Shown piece by piece: positions 34,160 to 44,985 of a stretch of 64,000 bases of DNA. This stretch comes from Perognathus longimembris pacificus. Lineage: Eukaryota > Chordata > Mammalia > Rodentia > Heteromyidae. The DNA lies in the NCBI RefSeq assembly GCF_023159225.1, contig NC_063172.1, forward strand, positions 63,298,828 through 63,362,827, given 5' to 3'. The translations under genes and the position numbers were made by a program. The notes below the pieces were generated by a model. That model was not told the DNA's origin. It saw nothing but the letters and a program-made list of their open reading frames with translations, and did no database searches. Positions within the stretch are counted from its first letter, which is position 1. Every line of letters starts with the position of its first letter.

Positions 34160-34395
34160 AACAAGCCAGGGACCAGGAGCCCATGCCTGAAATTCCAGCT
34201 ACTTGAAAGTCCTGAAAGATGGAGGTTCAGAGATAGCTTAGGTAGCGAAAGTCCAAGCAAACTAGCAAGCAAAAAATAGGAGATGTGGCTCAAGTGGTAG
34301 AGGGCCAGCCTTGAGCAAGCAAGCCATGTGAGCTCAAGGTCCCTGAGTTCAAGCCCCTGTTACTGGCAAGAAAGCAAGCAAGCAAGAAATACCCC
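34160..34395 (+). mobile_element. B1-like/Geo dimeric SINE
   Basis: The head is diverged. The Geo arm (GATGTGGCTCAAGTGGTAGA, GAGTTCAAGCCCCTG) is clear, and the tail is (GCAA)n. Confidence 0.8.
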
Positions 34396-34399
34396 GGGA

Positions 34400-34835
34400 C
34401 ATGGTAAATTATACAGGACTCTAGGAACCCACACACAGCGACCAAGGAGGAGATCCTTAGGAGAGGAACACAAAAGTGCAATGCGTATGTGCTTCTGATC
34501 ATATAAAATAATATTTAGAGAAATGAACCTCAAGCAACAAGAGGTCTTTTTCTCCATTGTTTGTTTTCTGTTCTTCTTGTTTGTTCATTGATATGTCTTT
34601 GAGAGGGTATGGGGGCATAGAAATGGAGGGACAAATGGTGAGCAGATGTAGCAGTCGCACTCACTAGACACTATGTTGAAAATGAACTATACAACTTGTG
34701 GGTGTGGACAGGAGGGAAAAACTTGGAGAAAGGGAGTGAAGGGCTGACACTGTCCAAAAAGAATTACCTAACTTATGCAACTGTAACCCTTCTGTATATC
34801 ACCTTTATAATAACAATAAAAGAATCTAAAAAGAA
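34400..34835 (+). mobile_element. Old L1 3' UTR fragment
   Basis: It shares TGAAAATGAACTATACAAC and the terminus CTGTATATCACCTTTATAAT with 18590-19420. It directly abuts the preceding SINE tail. Confidence 0.65.
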
Positions 34836-34839
34836 GAAA

Positions 34840-35745
34840 AGACAATCCAGCTAATACTGAGTTACTTTTTCTCTGCACATATGAAACATTATCATGCCAA
34901 CTGCAACTAGAATGAGACATTTTACTGTTATCATGAATACTGATTTCTGGGGAGGTAAAACAAATAGTTTTGTTTCAGTTTGGTGGTGTGGAATTTAAAC
35001 ACAGGGGCTTCTTTTTAATCTGTTTTTTTTGGAGTCCTGTGTAGGAGCTCTGTTGGAAACAATGGCCCCTACTCATTTTTGTTATCATAAGAGACAAGGA
35101 AAGACCAAGAAAGTGCCACAAATAAGAGGAGGTCAAAGGAACATGGTGTTGAAATGTAACATTAGCACAGAAAAACAGCTGTAGTGGGAAAACTCTGGAA
35201 AGCCCAAAAGTCTCCACTTAATAGTATTTAGTATTTTACCAGAGCAATTTCCTTGTTTTGATGAAGATATTATGGTTGTGCAAGTTGTGAATTAGGGGAA
35301 GCTGGATAAGAGATACACAGGAACTGTCTGTGCTATCTTTATAACACTTCTGTAAATCTAAAGTTACTTCAAAATCAAGAATTATTTTGTTGTTTGTTTT
35401 GTATTTAAACCTAACTCTGAAGTTTCCAATTCAGTAAATATGGCCTGGGTCCCAAGAATCTGCATTTGTAATGAGTTCCTAGAAGTTGCTACTAGCCCCA
35501 GGGAAAACAGGGGAAAAACACTGCTAGAAGGAAACCTAAGGCTATGTCATGTTTTCTGCTGCCTTTTTTTCTCTTCATGGAACTTATCTCTTCAGAAAAC
35601 ACAAGTATGCATGAGACAATAGTCATCTTTTCTGTTTGAAAACAGGCTTATTTATTTAATTTTGTCTTTAAGGTCCTTTTCAATTATTAGTAATTTTTCC
35701 CTAAGTGTATTATAATATTTAAGGATGCTTCCTTTCAAAAATGCT
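34840..35745. other. Unassigned AT-rich sequence
   Basis: No gene or repeat recognised. Confidence 0.4.
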
Positions 35746-35749
35746 TCAG

Positions 35750-36145
35750 TCACTTGGGGGGAATGGGGAATGTGTAAGCAAAGGGGCTAATATGACTGAA
35801 GTATGATATATGCCTCTGTGAAACACCACAGTAAAATCCCTTTGAATAGTTATCATACACTTAAAAAAAACCACAAAATAAAACAAAAACAATTGAATGG
35901 CAGGAATGTAAACCAGGTCTTATTTAGGTTGTGGGTATTGGAGAGAAGGTGAAGAGGGCAAGACGGTCAATACGTGGTCAATATGCTTTACGTGTGAAAT
36001 GGAATGATGAGGCTTGTTAGGATTGGCTTAGGAAGGCGAAAAGGACAAGGAGAGAGTATGATGGAGGGAAGAAGTCTGATTATTTGTAAGTATGGGCATG
36101 CCAAAACGTAACCCTCTATACAACTAGGTGATACTAATTTAAAAT
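35750..36145 (+). repeat. Old L1-like 3' end, copy A
   Basis: This stretch parallels 37500-37905: CTGTGAAACACCACAG, GCAGGAATGTAAACCAGG, GGTGAAGAGGGC and a terminal CAACTAGGTGATACTAAT. The L1 assignment rests on the ending style and is tentative. Confidence 0.5.
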
Positions 36146-36149
36146 GTAG

Positions 36150-36412
36150 GGGAAGGCCAGACACCAGTGGCTCATGCCTGTATCCTGTAATCCTAGCTAC
36201 TCAGGAGGCTGAGATCTGAGGCTCATGGTTTTAGGAGTCTCTATGAGACTCTTATCTCCCACTAACCACGCAAAACGCCAGAACCTGAAGTGCGCCTTGA
36301 GTGGTAGAGGGCCAACCTTGAGCAAGAAAGCTCAGGGATAGCTCTCAGGCGTGGATGGAGTTCAAGTCCCAGGACTGGCACATGCATGTGCACAGACACA
36401 CACACACGTGGA
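36150..36412 (+). mobile_element. B1-like/Geo dimeric SINE with a CA tail
   Basis: The head contains an extra TGTATCC duplication before TGTAATCCTAGCTACTCAGG. The Geo arm ends CAGGACTGGCAC and passes into CA repeats. Confidence 0.82.
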
Positions 36413-36414
36413 GG

Positions 36415-37495
36415 AAATAGCTTAATCAGTTCCCAAGTATAGTTTTCCAATGTTTGTAAAGCTAATAAAACATCTTAAGATTTTTGGCTAAACAGCTGGT
36501 CAGAATTCAAGGAAATTCTAAGTACTTCTAAGCATCACGAACCTGGGAAGTTACTATGAACATCGTTTATTAATCACAATTTTTTTCTTTCTCGGTAATA
36601 AAGTTCTTGATTTTGAACTCAGCATATGGCCACTTGGAATACATTTTTCCAGCTTCCAAAAGACTAAGTTGTAGTCAGTAGAAGGTAGGCAGAAGTGGGG
36701 ACTGTCTACAAAACATCTTAAAGGAAACTGGTGTGTTTCCCACATACACACAGCTTACTTTCTGTCAGTAGAAAGGTGGTGATGGCTGGATGCAGTGCAG
36801 CTACGTCGGACCATAAGGAGCAGCAGACTAGAACTTAAACAAGGAAAACCTGTACAATCTGTTTGGCTTAACTTGCGTTTAGTTACTTGTTTTCATTTTA
36901 GAGACCATGTATTGTGGCTTAAATCTGTTAGGGAGAAGAATGAATGCAATCAAAGATAAGGACTTTGACAGAGTAGATCAATGTTAATGAAAGCTGAAGA
37001 GGGATGCCTAGTGACCTGGGGAGAGTCCAGAGACCCCAGGTGGAAAGGGGACAGGGGCCAAAGTACTTTCAGTAGGATCATGGGTGGGGGTATGGTTGCA
37101 AGTAGCTGGAGGGTTCGAAGAGTTTAGCTAATTTATGGCGCAGGCCTGGTCCCAGAACCTATTGTTCGAGCAAGTCTCCTGCTTAGCCCGGTGTGGTCTG
37201 CTTCAGGGAGCTCAGGCACTCTTCACCTGGTTGGAAGGGGTATGGAGAAGTGGGTGTTCACATTTAGATAAGGATTCTGGACTGGAGAATTATAGGGGAG
37301 GGGTAGTCGGTGGTGGGCCAAGCCATAGGAGCAACATTGAGTTATGAGAACAATGCAGATTCCCATCAAAATCTAAAATATCCCCTGAAGGAATGAGGGA
37401 AAAAGAAAGATGGAAGGTGAAGAACTTCAAAATAAAGTGAAGCTATGTATGAAGATGGCATAAGAACCTCAAAGAAAGATAACTGCTCAACAGGA
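36415..37495. other. Unassigned intergenic sequence
   Basis: No gene recognised. G-rich, purine-rich text increases toward 37380, where copy B of the L1-like repeat begins. Confidence 0.35.
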
Positions 37496-37499
37496 GATG

Positions 37500-37905
37500 G
37501 GGTGAAGGTGGGGAAAGAGAAAACAATGGAGAGGGTTACTCTCAGCAAAATATAATTTATGTGCATCTGAAATACCACGTTGCAACTCCTTGGTGGAATT
37601 AATGCCCACTAAAACAAAATGTATGACAGGAACGCAAAACAGGCTTTGTGGAGGGTGTGGGTAACATCCAAGTGGAGAGGGATTACAGAGAGGGTGAATG
37701 AGGAGGAATATGGTGCAAGTGGTTTGTGTGCATCATGAAAATAGGAAAAAATTAAATAGGATGAAATTGTTGGGAGGCGGGGGAGTGGGATGGGAGAAAG
37801 TGACAGGAGTGAGGTTGGTTGGGCTATATTTTATACAGATATGGAAATGTCTCATGAAAATCCCCTGCACAACTAATTTATGCTAATACAAAAAAGGAGG
37901 GGGAA
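37500..37905 (+). repeat. Old L1-like 3' end, copy B
   Basis: The counterpart of 35750-36145: TGAAATACCACGTTGC, GACAGGAACGCAAAACAGG, GAGGGTGAATGAGG and a terminal CACAACTAATTTATGC. Confidence 0.5.
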
Positions 37906-37907
37906 AA

Positions 37908-38335
37908 TGTCCCCTGAAGTGTCATGTGTCAAAAGCTTGGCTGCCAGCAGATGGGCTTTTGAGCGGAATCTGGTTGAGGTCTCTCCCTAATCATTGTCTG
38001 CATTGAGGAATTCAAAGCCCATGAACTGCTAGGAAGTTGGACCTTGTTGGAGGAATTAGGCTTTGAAGGGTCTACCCTTTCCCTAGACCACCTCTCTCTC
38101 GCTGTATCTATGTCTGTCTCTGTCTCTCTCACACACTCGCCATTAGATTAACTGCTTTGCCCCTCCGCATTTTCCACACAGCGACGTGCCTCATCTCACA
38201 CAGAAGCAACGGGACCCAGGACCGTGGGCTGAAACCTTTGAAACTGTGAATCAAAACAGTTCCTCCTTCCCTTAAATGGTTTATTCAGAAATCTGATCAC
38301 AACAATGAAAATCCAGACCATAAAAACAGCTCCAA
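37908..38335 (+). repeat. Old LTR-like remnant, possibly ERVL-MaLR type
   Basis: AATGTCCCCTGAAGTGTCATG, a mid TGGACCTTGTTGGAGGAATT, and the 3' TGAAACTGTGAATCAAAAC and TTCCTCC...TTAAATGG order resemble a degraded solo LTR. No retroviral coding sequence is present. Confidence 0.5.
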
Positions 38336-38339
38336 GCAG

Positions 38340-39210
38340 TGCCACTTCCCTTGAGCCCGTACCAGAGTCTCATGGGTGATCTAGGGTCTCAGGGCAAACC
38401 CCCGCCGACCCCCGTGTCGAGCTTGCACTCCATGAGAAGCCATGGAGTGTGACCATGCCTGCACAGATCACACATCACTTGACTCTTCCTTGCCTCCACT
38501 CCTGTCCTTGCTTCTCTATCCCATGAGGTGAACTTGGTATTTGTTTTTCCACTTCCACTCACTTGGCTGATTTGTGAATAAACTTCTTTTATAAAACCTT
38601 CACTCTCAGTGGCTGGCGTACTACACACACGGAGGGTAAAACAGGTAAGGGCAGCCTGGAGATCTGCCACTAGAGCAGTTCTCAACCTGGACTCTACCTC
38701 TGGACTACTTCTGTGTGGGAGAGAAACCAGACTATTATTTTAAGTTTCTGTTACTTTGAACTTGATGACACCTGCAGCTAAACCTCATTTAAATGGAAAC
38801 GATTGTCACCCTCGAAGCTGTACTGCTGCATAGTAGAACATCACTGCATACAGGCATAGGGATGAGGCAAAGGGGGTCTCAAATCCAGGCTGCTCTGTTT
38901 GATTCCAAGATTTGTACTGTGCTGCTTTGACCACAAGGCTCTACCGGTTTTGTGTACAACCAGGGATAGATAACATTCTGCTCATAGGCAGCATAAGTCC
39001 TTGGAAATGATCTGCCACACGACAGCATAGACGTGCATACTTCCCTTAAACTTTTCCTCGGTTACCCATAATCATCTGCCTATATTGATAATTCTGCATG
39101 GCTGTCTTTTGGGAGAAGTTTCCCCGCCCCTGTGTTTTAGAGGCTGGAACAGCATTTCCCAAAATAATCATCTTCTTTGAGGCACTAGAGCTACTTTTAA
39201 GAGTTTAAGG
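38340..39210. other. Unassigned intergenic sequence
   Basis: No gene or repeat recognised. Confidence 0.4.
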
Positions 39211-39216
39211 ATATTA

Positions 39217-39303
39217 GGGTATTGCAGACGCTAGATCAGTGGGGTAGACCGCCTGCTCTGCACACTCAAAACACTGAATTTGATCTCTGGTATTGGAAAA
39301 AAA
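39217..39303 (+). mobile_element. ID-like monomer fragment
   Basis: GCTAGATCAGTGGGGTAGAC and TTTGATCTCTGGTATTGG plus an A tail mark a diverged ID unit. Confidence 0.6.
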
Positions 39304-39309
39304 ATTTAA

Positions 39310-40125
39310 TATTAACTGACATTTTATCAGAGTTGTTAGCATTCTACTCAAAAAACTTCTGATCTCATTGTTAGGAGGAAAGGCCCCCAAGGACAAGAAA
39401 TTTTGTTGAGGGGCAGTAAGGAAAGACAACAGAAGCTTATTCTACCACCACAGCTCATTAGGCAAAATTATTACTGTGGCTGGATATACAGTCTGGGGTC
39501 AAACTGCTTGTGTATAACTTCCGGCTCTCCCAGTGACTAGTTGTTATTTGGGCTTATTTCGTAACCCTGCTGTGTGTCAGTTTTTATAGTAGTACTTATT
39601 GCCCAAGATGCTGTGAGGAGTTAAATGATTATTACCATCCCTAACATTTAATGAATATTCAATAGATGTTATTATATCATTGCAGGGATCACTTTGCAAA
39701 GGATGCCAGATCTAGTTCTCTATAGCCACAACTGGCAGAAAGCTCTGTCCCATGAATTCGACCTTTTTTTAAGTCAGGAAATTTTCAAACTTGGTTGATG
39801 AGTATTAATGGTGTAGTGGTGACTATAGCAGTGACTATACCTTCCAAAGCCATGCTTTCTCCAAGAAAATTAGGGACCAAAGAAATCCCTGAAAGCTTTC
39901 TCCAGTACATTACCCATTCGTGTCTCCCTTTTAGGGCTGTACCAGTAAGCTCTTGAAAACTACAGAGGTCTGTAGGGGAGTGGAGGAAAAGGAAATTTCA
40001 GAGCATGAAAGCAACCGCTGAAAGGGAATACTGGGAAATTCCAAGGGTTCTACCGGGGCCTAGCACTTGCAGCAAAGAATGAATAGGAGGGTTAAGGGGC
40101 AATGTCCCACCAGAACTTAAAATGT
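39310..40125. other. Unassigned sequence upstream of the CpG island
   Basis: No gene or repeat recognised. It could contain distal promoter elements of YTHDF3, but nothing specific is visible. Confidence 0.35.
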
Positions 40126-40129
40126 GCCC

Positions 40130-40352
40130 ATCCTAGCCCATCCGTGCGGTAATCCTAGCTACTCGGGCGTGCATTTCCAGATTTCTTCAAGGAAGGCAGG
40201 AGAGTCCCCGAGACTCGGATCTCCAATTAACCGACAGGACACTGGAAGTGAGCTGAGGCGGAAGCAGCAACACCCTACCTTCTAGCCGAAAGAAAAAGGC
40301 CAGGGGCATCACCCAGGCCCTGGCACAAGAAAAATAAAAAAAAAAAAAAAGG
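40130..40352 (+). mobile_element. B1-like/Geo dimeric SINE, diverged and CpG-retaining
   Basis: The head GGTAATCCTAGCTACTCGGG, spacer GGATCTCCAATTAACCG and a degraded Geo arm lie just upstream of the promoter island. It keeps more CpGs than other copies. Confidence 0.75.
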
Positions 40353-40840
40353 CTCTTGATTACGCTTACGGAAAGCGGCCTCTCCAGATGCTCCGGTGAG
40401 TCTAAAATAAGGTTGCAGCAAACGTGACCCACGCGACGATGTCTACAACTTAGCAATTCTAGACTTACACGTGGGGTTATCCGACGGGCCGGGCGCTACT
40501 TCCCAGGACCCACGATCCACCGGATCGCCCTCCCCCCCCAGCCCTCCCCCACCCCACCCCCGAGCCGGAAGCGGAGTCGCGTCCCCAGGGGTGGAGCGCA
40601 CGGCTCCCTCCCCACCGCGCCCCGGCCGGGCCCGACCGAGCCCGGGGATCGCCCTCCCCACCTCCCCGCGCGCGCGCACGCGGTGCAAACACGAGCTCGC
40701 TCTCCCCGCGCCGGTTCTGCCCTCTTAAAAGAGAAAATAAAATTAAAAAGGAAGCGTTGTTTCCCCTTGGCGCTCTCGCTTTCCCTCCCCGGAGCTCCGC
40801 GCGGGGAGAGGGCACGGTAAGCACGCGAGCGCACACACTC

Positions 40841-40868
40841 GGGGGAGGGGAGGGGAGGGGAGGGGGGG
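40841..40868 (+). promoter_or_regulatory. G-quadruplex-prone G tract
   Basis: Five consecutive runs of four or more G separated by single A residues lie in the upstream part of the CpG island. This satisfies the usual four-run rule with one-base loops, the most stable arrangement. Quadruplex formation is predicted, not shown. Confidence 0.75.
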
Positions 40869-41606
40869 AAGCCTGACTCCCGACGGCCGCGGCCCGGGAA
40901 GCGCGCGGGGCGCCGCCCGCGGCCGGCTCCTCACCCTCCCCACTCCCCCCCCCACCCCCGGCCACTTCTTCGCCTCGCGAGCCGTTCCCGGGGCGGCTGA
41001 GTCACCCGGCGGCCCGCAGGACTCCCGACGCCGCGGGCCTCCTCTCCGCCATCCCTCCGCCTCGGGCCACGCGCTCCCAGCCCAGCCGACGGCCGCGGCC
41101 GGCCCCGGCGAGGGTGAGGGAGAGCCGGCCGGCCCGCATGGCGGGGCCCGGCCGCCAGTCCGCTCCGGAGAGCGGAAGTGGGCGTTGAGGGGACGCCTGC
41201 GTTCCGCCCCCCCCAGCGTGACGCGGTGGCGTGATGACGTGGCCACGCGGGGGCGGCGCCGAGGCCCGCGGCGCGCGCGCGAGGGAGGGCGGGGGAGCGA
41301 GGTGAGCGCGGACGTCAGAGTCGGGAGCGGAAGGTCAGGGAGGCTCGGAGCGGAAGTGAGACTCCGGAGCCTGTCCGCCATTGTGGACCCGAGAAGCGGA
41401 GAGCGAGAAGGGGCAGGAGGAACGTGCGAGCGGCGGAGACGGGCCCGTTCCGCCGACTCCCGTGCGCCAGGCCCGCTTTTCCTTAGCCCGCGCCCCCCCC
41501 CTCCCCTCTCAGCGAACGGCTGCCGAGGCCTCGGCCGCGGGCGCGGTCCTCCTCCTCCGCGGGCGGCAGCCGAGCGCTGTGAGTGCACGGGGAGAGAGAG
41601 GCCCAG

Positions 41607-41629
41607 GCGGCGGCGGCGGCGGCGGCGGC
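41607..41629 (+). repeat. CGG trinucleotide repeat in the YTHDF3 5' UTR
   Basis: About 7.7 uninterrupted CGG units lie 25 bases upstream of the YTHDF3 start codon. This class of repeat can vary in length and form structured RNA in the 5' leader. Confidence 0.9.
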
Positions 41630-41654
41630 TCCTCCTCTCGGGTTGCGGTGAAGA

Positions 41655-41678
41655 ATGTCAGCCACGAGCGTGGATCAG
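41655..41678 (+). CDS. YTHDF3: YTHDF3 coding exon 1 (residues 1-8)
   Basis: The start ATG at 41655 is followed by codons for MSATSVDQ and ends at CAG before a GTGAGG donor at 41679. The start is well supported. An in-frame TGA lies at 41649-41651, two codons upstream, position -3 is A, and I find no other ATG in the roughly 295 bases of GC-rich 5' UTR before it. The exon ends in phase 0. It sits at the downstream edge of a CGG repeat and within the CpG island. Confidence 0.95.
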
Positions 41679-41756
41679 GTGAGGGAGCCGCGGCCCCCGG
41701 CTCGGCCCAGGCCTGCGCCTCGGAGCTCCACCCTCGCGCGGGGCTCCGGCTCCTCC

Positions 41757-41798
<42 letters not shown>

Positions 41799-42191
41799 CC
41801 ATAACGGTGCCCGCCCGGGAGCGCCGGGGCCGGGAGCGCCGGGGCCGGACGAGCCTGCGTCCCGTCCCGGAGCCCGCGGGGCAGGGGGCCGGGCGGGCCG
41901 GCGGCTTCCGCCGGAGGTGGGGAAGCACCGATCCGATGGTGGCGTGCATCTCCGGACGGCAGGCCGGCCCGCAGGCAGGCCGCTCGGGGCCGGGACCCCG
42001 GCCCTCCCCGGTGCGCGGAATCGGAAGGGCGGTGGGGGGTGGAGTCCTGGAGGCTGCGGAGAAGATGGTGGGTCTGAACTCCTACGCGGATTGTTTAAAA
42101 TAACCTGCCTTGGGGAACGTCTTTGATTAACAGACTTTTTTTTCCCTTTCTTTCCCCTTCTGTTTCCCGCACCCTTCGTCTTGCTACACAG
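41679..42191 (+). other. YTHDF3 intron 1
   Basis: A short 513-base intron lies mostly within the CpG island, containing the CCG repeat. GC content falls sharply after about 42080. The long open frames on either strand here come from lack of stop codons in GC-rich DNA and are not annotated as genes. Confidence 0.9.
41757..41795 (+). repeat. CCG trinucleotide repeat in intron 1
   Basis: About 12-13 pure CCG units begin some 80 bases after the exon 1 donor. It is the longest GC-only triplet run in the window and has the opposite strand sense to the CGG run in the 5' UTR. Confidence 0.9.
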
Positions 42192-42216
42192 AGACCTAAA
42201 GGGCAAGGAAATAAAG
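42192..42216 (+). CDS. YTHDF3: YTHDF3 coding exon 2 (25-nt small exon, residues 9-16)
   Basis: A 25-base exon encodes RPKGQGNK plus the first base of the next codon. It is bounded by an acceptor AG at 42190-42191 after a pyrimidine-rich tract and by an AAG|GTGAGT donor at 42217. It ends in phase 1, which matches the exon 3 start exactly. Such a short exon is easily missed by ORF-based gene finding, but reading frame and family sequence both require it. Confidence 0.94.
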
Positions 42217-44689
42217 GTGAGTTTGGACTTATATATACACGCACACACATATATATATACACACACACATACTGTACTCTTCAGTGTTGTTGCCCTCCTG
42301 TTACCTTTGGATTATGTCAAGTTTTCTTTTTTTTTTTTCTTTTTCCTTAAGAAAAATAAGAGGATTCGAAAAAAACATCCCTCACGGCTAAGGCGGTCAA
42401 AACCTGGAGGTAGTTTCTGGCCTGGAAGTTACTTTTAGGGGAGCCAAAGTAGTAGAAGAAACTGTTTTATCCGTTGTATTATTTTATTTAAGGAGATATT
42501 GTCAATGTAGTGGTATATATATATATATTTTAGTTTTTCAGTTTCTTTGTTTTATATAACCTATTTCATAAATATTTGTCCTTATGTGTCTGTCTGTTAA
42601 GTGTGTTCCTAAAGTGGACATTTCATTCGCCATGATTGCGTTTGACACTCTGGGAATTCACGTAATGTCCCCTGTCACGTTAATGAAGACCCTGCGGTTA
42701 ATTGCGGATTCCTAAGTCAGTTGCAAGGAGGCCAACACCGGAGGGCACCCAACAAACATGTAGTCTTGCTAAATAGCTCAGCTTGCAAGGTGTGACTCAA
42801 TCCCGTGTTTTACAGAGAGCTGAGAAGGAAACCGTTTATGAGATTTTCCACTAGGTTCCTATGATGGACTTTTTAGTAAAAGTACTAAATCCTACAACGC
42901 TGTAAAACATAAATGTGGTTTTTACTTATTAATGTGCAACAATGTCAGCTGACTGGAGCACGACTATCATGTGACATTAGTAACAAGAACAATAACTGCT
43001 TTCTTGGGATAGTGCCAATTAAATAACATTACAGTGTATTATGTATTTATAAAGTTTTGAAAGAGGGTGTAAATGGCACTAAATAGAAAGATAACTTCCT
43101 GTCTTTTTAAATTTCAATAACAAAGTATCTAAGAAAGTGAGACCTAATAGCTTTTTAGATGTAACCTTTTTCTTAGTTTTCTTTAAATTCTTCCTATAGT
43201 TTTAATTAGGAATTGGCCAATTTGAAAAGAAATAGGTTCTCTTTACACAGATTGATTTCCTTTAGTTTTGTACATTTTATATAAGAATTTGTACTTGCCA
43301 GATTACTATGGCATTACATAATACTACCATTTATTGCATTAATGAGAGATGTTTTCTTTCAGTACCTAAATGCAGAAGTTTTAGCATTTCATTTTTATTT
43401 TTAGAACTGTGTCCTGTATTGTATTGTAAGGGTAAATCTTGGATGTTACTTTTAAAAATGGTAAATTTGCAAGTTTTCTAAATTTAATGGGGTGATCCAT
43501 TAACTATTTTGCTAGTATGTCCATAGGAATATTTAGGTTTGGAGTTATATTGAATGTCTGGTCATTATTCCCTAGCATAAATTATTTTATCCTAGATCTA
43601 TGGGGAAGTGGCACTTTGCAAGGCTATTTGAAATGCTAAGTGTCTTGTGTTACCTGCTCTAAGGTAAGTACTCAAACTCTGTAAAGTACTTGTTTTGGTA
43701 AAGCCAGTAGATCCCATCTAGAGTGTTCTAAGCCTATGAGTTTGATTTATTTTTAGATCATTTCATTTAGGTATTGGCCTAGTGATCTATTTGGTATTAT
43801 AGACAAAAATTCCCTGTAAATTACATTATGTCATGATGGCTGATATTATAGATATAAATCAGCTACAAACTACATCCCATATTAACAATAAGTATTTTGG
43901 ATATTTATAAAGTATAATCCATCAATATTTTCCCTTTTGGTTTAGTTCATAATTTGATCGTAGGATAAGATGATGGGCTTGGATTTCTTGGGGTCTTGAA
44001 TTCTAATACTATTTGTAGCTACTGGTTTCCAAGACAACTTGAATGCATATACCTTGTCACAATTTCCGTTCTAGAAAGTAATAACTAGCCATTAATCATA
44101 TTGCTGAAGAGGATTTTTGTAATTATAGTGGTTTATTGTTTTAGTAGCCATTGTAGTTCCTGGATTTCTTTTCACTTTCTGAGGGGGAGAAAGCTACTGG
44201 TCTGAAAGTACTAGTAATGTACATTGTTTTAAAGTATTAGATGCTGCAAGTACACAAATACATGCACATATTACAGGTATTTGTATGCCTTTGAAGGGAA
44301 GACTTACAAGGCCAAGACTGGGCCTGCAGTCAGGACTTAGTACAAGTAGCTATGCATATATGAGCAAAAGCTAGTGAAATTGTTTTGCAGTATTTCTGGT
44401 TATTTTGTTAATCAGAAAGCACAGCTATTTTCTTTATTTACAACTTTAGTATTCTGTTATAGTCTTGAATTCAAAACTTAGCAAGCTTTTGAAGAGTGCA
44501 TGCCCCTGAGAAGATGGTGGCACTTTAAAGTTCTGAAAAAATTATCATGTTAAGTTGACTTTACACAGATGACTTTTCTGAATTACCTTCAGGTGACATC
44601 TGTTTAGGTGTCTTTGATTTTTCTTTATCCTTATTTTATGTACTGAAGGAATAGAAAAGATCCTTTCCTCCCTCCCCCTTTTTTTTTTC

Positions 44690-44985
44690 TTTTTTTTTTT
44701 TTGGTGGTATTGGAGTTTGAACTTAGGGCCTTTAACTTTAGCTGGCAGGTTTATACCACATGAGCCCTTTTTTTCCTGGAGGATTTTGGATCCAGCCCTT
44801 ATGCAGTAGCGTTTTGATTTTTGCCTTGGCCAGCCTGGGCCTGCATAGTTGGGATGACACCGTTCCTAGCTTTATTGGTTGATATGGGGAGTATGTGTGC
44901 CTGGTGAACTTTTTGCTTTGACTGAACCTCAACATTTCCTCCCATGTATTTGAAAGTGTAGATGTGAACCACTGTACCTGATACT
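44690..44985 (-). mobile_element. Long ID/B1-type composite SINE (non-Geo)
   Basis: Antisense: T tract, GGTGGTATTGGAGTTTGAAC, CCACATGAGCCC, then a B1-like portion to GATGTGAACCACTGTACCTG. The left part lacks the GCCAGTCCTGG signature of the Geo arm. A second copy lies at 52122-52407. Confidence 0.65.

Larger units (their letters stand above)
40480..42080 (+). promoter_or_regulatory. YTHDF3: CpG-island promoter of YTHDF3
   Basis: An abrupt shift from AT-rich intergenic DNA to dense CpG covers roughly 1.6 kb around exon 1. Motifs readable on the + strand include ETS-type CGGAAGTG at 41173-41180 and again at 41351-41358, TGACGT at 41235-41240, GACGTCA at 41311-41317, and GGGCGG at 41251-41256. 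There is no obvious TATA box near the presumed start. The second ETS site and the GCCATT at about 41378 make a start near 41360-41400 likely, but this is inference. The upstream half of the island could also drive divergent antisense transcription, as in human where an antisense transcript is annotated beside YTHDF3; nothing here proves it. Confidence 0.85.

Noticed and set aside
37135..37347. 70-codon open frame
   Set aside because: Length is within chance expectation and no domain is recognisable.
40743..42266. Long open frames on both strands of the CpG island (up to 281 codons)
   Set aside because: They are arginine/proline/alanine-rich, overlap each other in several frames, and arise from the absence of AT-rich stop codons in GC-rich DNA.
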